Part shown: positions 4,755-5,752 of the stretch, in pieces | Numbering within the stretch: the first letter of the stretch is position 1 | Layout of the letters: every line of letters starts with the position of its first letter | NCBI GenBank assembly: GCA_937858165.1 | Contig: CALLZA010000800.1 | Coordinates: forward strand, 1 to 5,752 | Source: an uncultured Ardenticatenia bacterium | Lineage (GTDB): Bacteria > Chloroflexota > Anaerolineae > Promineifilales > Promineifilaceae | Reading direction: 5' to 3' | Length of the DNA stretch: 5,752 bases | The notes under the pieces: generated by a model | The model's database searches: none | Told to the model about the DNA's origin: nothing | Seen by the model: the letters and a program-made list of their open reading frames with translations, nothing else | Program-made: the position numbers and the translations under genes

Positions 4755-4851
4755 ACCTCACGCCAAGATCGCCAGGTACGCAAAGAACGCCAGGAAGAGT
4801 TCATATCTTCCCTTTGCGCCCTTTGCGCCCTTGGCGATCTTTGCGTGAGGT
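4755..4851. repeat. Long imperfect hairpin (TTTGCGCCC words) filling the nuoE-nuoF spacer
   Basis: The left arm 4755-4798 begins ACCTCACGCCAAGATCGCC and the right arm 4806-4851 ends GGCGATCTTTGCGTGAGGT. They pair over most of their length with scattered mismatches and short gaps, around an apex GGAAGA-GTTCATA-TCTTCC. The right arm contains a clean tandem CTTTGCGCC-CTTTGCGCC; the left is degenerate. It starts 6 nt after the nuoE stop and ends 2 nt before the GAGG (4854-4857) of nuoF. I recall very similar CCTCACGCCAAG...CTTTGCGTGAGG repeats between genes in other bacteria, which I cannot check here. Confidence 0.88.
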
Positions 4852-4864
4852 CTGAGGCCAGACT

Positions 4865-5599
4865 ATGGAACACATCCTGCTGCGACACCGCGACATCGAA
4901 GACCTCCACAAGCTGGACGTCTACCGCCGGCACGGCGGCTATGAAGGGCTGAAGAAAGCTTTGGGCATGAGCCGCGAAGAGGTCATCAACGTCGTCAAGG
5001 CGTCGAACCTGCGCGGCCGCGGCGGCGCCGGCTTCCCCACCGGCCTCAAGTGGAGCTTCATCCCCAAAAACGCCGCCGACACCTACGTCCTCATCAACAC
5101 CGACGAGTCGGAGACAGGCACGTTCAAGGACCGCGAACTGATCGAGCGCAACCCCCACCAGGTCATCGAAGGCGCGCTCATCGCCGCCTACGCCGTCAAC
5201 TCGCGCCTCGTCTTCAACTACATCCGTGGCGAGTACATGGACGCCGCCTGGGCCTTCGAGGAAGCGCTGCAGGCGTGCCGCGCCGCCGGCATCATCGGCC
5301 GCGGCATCATGGGCAGCGACGTCGATATCGAGTTCTACACCCACTACGGCGCGGGGGCCTACATCTGCGGCGAAGAGACGGCATTGATCGAGTCCCTGGC
5401 CGGCAACCTCGGCCAGCCGTGGTCGAAGCCCCCCTTCCCCGCCGTCGAGGGGCTTTACCGCAAGCCCACTGTCGTCAACAACACCGAGACGCTGGCCAAC
5501 GTGCCCGGCATCCTCGTCAACGGCCCCGACTGGTTCAAGGCCACCGGCACCGAAGACAGCCCCGGCAACAAGATCGTCTGCATCAGCGGCCACGTCACC
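4865..5599 (+). CDS. nuoF: NADH-quinone oxidoreductase subunit F (51 kDa, FMN/NADH site), 3'-truncated
   Basis: NuoF binds NADH and FMN and is where electrons enter complex I. The first 245 residues are genomic, of a usual length of about 420-450; the frame then enters adapter and ends in the artefact peptide LSLIHI. Visible marks are the nucleotide-binding loop LRGRGGAGFPTGLKW (49-63), NTDESETGTFKDR (78-90, usually NADESEPGTFKDR), GAGAYICGEETALIESLAG (162-180) and EGLYRKPTVVNNTETLANVP. The C-terminal N3 4Fe-4S motif (usually ESCGKCTPC) is missing only because of the contig end. The ATG at 4865 has GAGG 7 nt upstream. The N terminus is about as long as in Nqo1/NuoF, with no fused 2Fe-2S domain. 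nuoG would be expected next. Confidence 0.96.
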
Positions 5600-5752
5600 C
5601 TGTCTCTTATACACATCTGACGCTGCCGACGAGCGATCTAGTGTAGATCTCGGTGGTCGCCGTATCATTAAAAAACAAAAACACACGTAAACAAACAACA
5701 TACGGGAGAGAATAGTAACAAAGCAACGAACATAGAGAGGATACAGAGAAGA
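5600..5752. other. Illumina Nextera i5-side adapter and read-through noise (not genomic)
   Basis: Positions 5600-5618 are the reverse-complement Tn5 mosaic end CTGTCTCTTATACACATCT, 5619-5632 the read-1 stub GACGCTGCCGACGA, 5633-5640 an index (GCGATCTA, reverse complement TAGATCGC, which I recall as N501), and 5641-5669 the reverse complement of the Illumina P5 sequence. Positions 5670-5752 are A/C-rich run-off base calls. The first base of the mosaic end could also be the last genomic base. Translation of the other strand here gives the known artefact peptide FLMIRRPPRSTL. Confidence 0.98.

Noticed and set aside
1622..4851. Spacer hairpins as intrinsic terminators
   Set aside because: None is followed by a T-tract, and all lie between genes of one complex that should be co-transcribed.
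1131..4851. CRISPR array or invertible switch
   Set aside because: There are no regularly spaced direct repeats with unique spacers, and no cas gene or site-specific recombinase in the window.
4733..5701. A 322-residue minus-strand open frame
   Set aside because: It is antisense to nuoF and the nuoE-nuoF hairpin, and its N terminus (FLMIRRPPRSTL) is adapter translation.

Overview
The window is a metagenome- or draft-assembly-style contig. About 5.4 kb of real bacterial DNA (163-5599) is flanked on both sides by Illumina/Nextera library adapter and read-through noise (1-162 and 5600-5752). The real part is GC-rich, with strongly C/G-ending codons. It carries the start of a respiratory complex I operon in the order nuoA-nuoB-nuoC-nuoD-nuoE-nuoF, with nuoC and nuoD as separate genes. 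The proteins fit the bacterial 14-subunit type, and NuoD keeps the same His-to-Tyr quinone-site spacing I recall for Thermus Nqo4. Gene order, base composition and the style of the intergenic repeats suggest a Chloroflexota (Anaerolineae-like) bacterium. That is inference from memory, not a database match.

Layout. 1-162: i7-side adapter plus run-off noise. 163-491 (minus strand): a two-gene unit with a 58-residue ribbon-helix-helix regulator, and an uncharacterised protein coupled to it by a TAATG overlap and cut off by the adapter. 492-666: divergent spacer with a small palindrome that could be an operator. 667-957: a 96-residue helical protein of unknown function. 958-1241: leader of the nuo operon, with a 14-bp palindrome, a GC-rich nested hairpin able to fold two ways, and an AT-rich inverted repeat. 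1242-5599: nuoA, nuoB, nuoC, nuoD, nuoE and a 3'-truncated nuoF, all plus strand. 5600-5752: i5-side adapter plus run-off noise.

Function. NuoE and NuoF form the NADH-oxidising tip (N1a cluster, FMN and NADH site). NuoB, NuoC and NuoD form the connecting arm and most of the quinone pocket (N2 cluster on NuoB, quinone His/Tyr on NuoD). NuoA is the membrane subunit beside the quinone channel. The rest of the complex (nuoG-N) would lie beyond the right end.

The most unusual signal is between the genes. Every nuo spacer (61-116 bp, where such operons are often tightly packed or overlapping) is filled by a long imperfect inverted repeat. It starts at or just after the upstream stop codon and ends 0-10 nt before the next Shine-Dalgarno. 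The arms are built from short repeated words that differ between spacers, yet several share one hairpin apex close to GAAGARCGYTCTTC. Two spacers (nuoB-nuoC and nuoD-nuoE) carry copies of the same element. NuoA is also odd: it lacks one of the two conserved acidic residues of its second membrane helix and has an arginine nearby.
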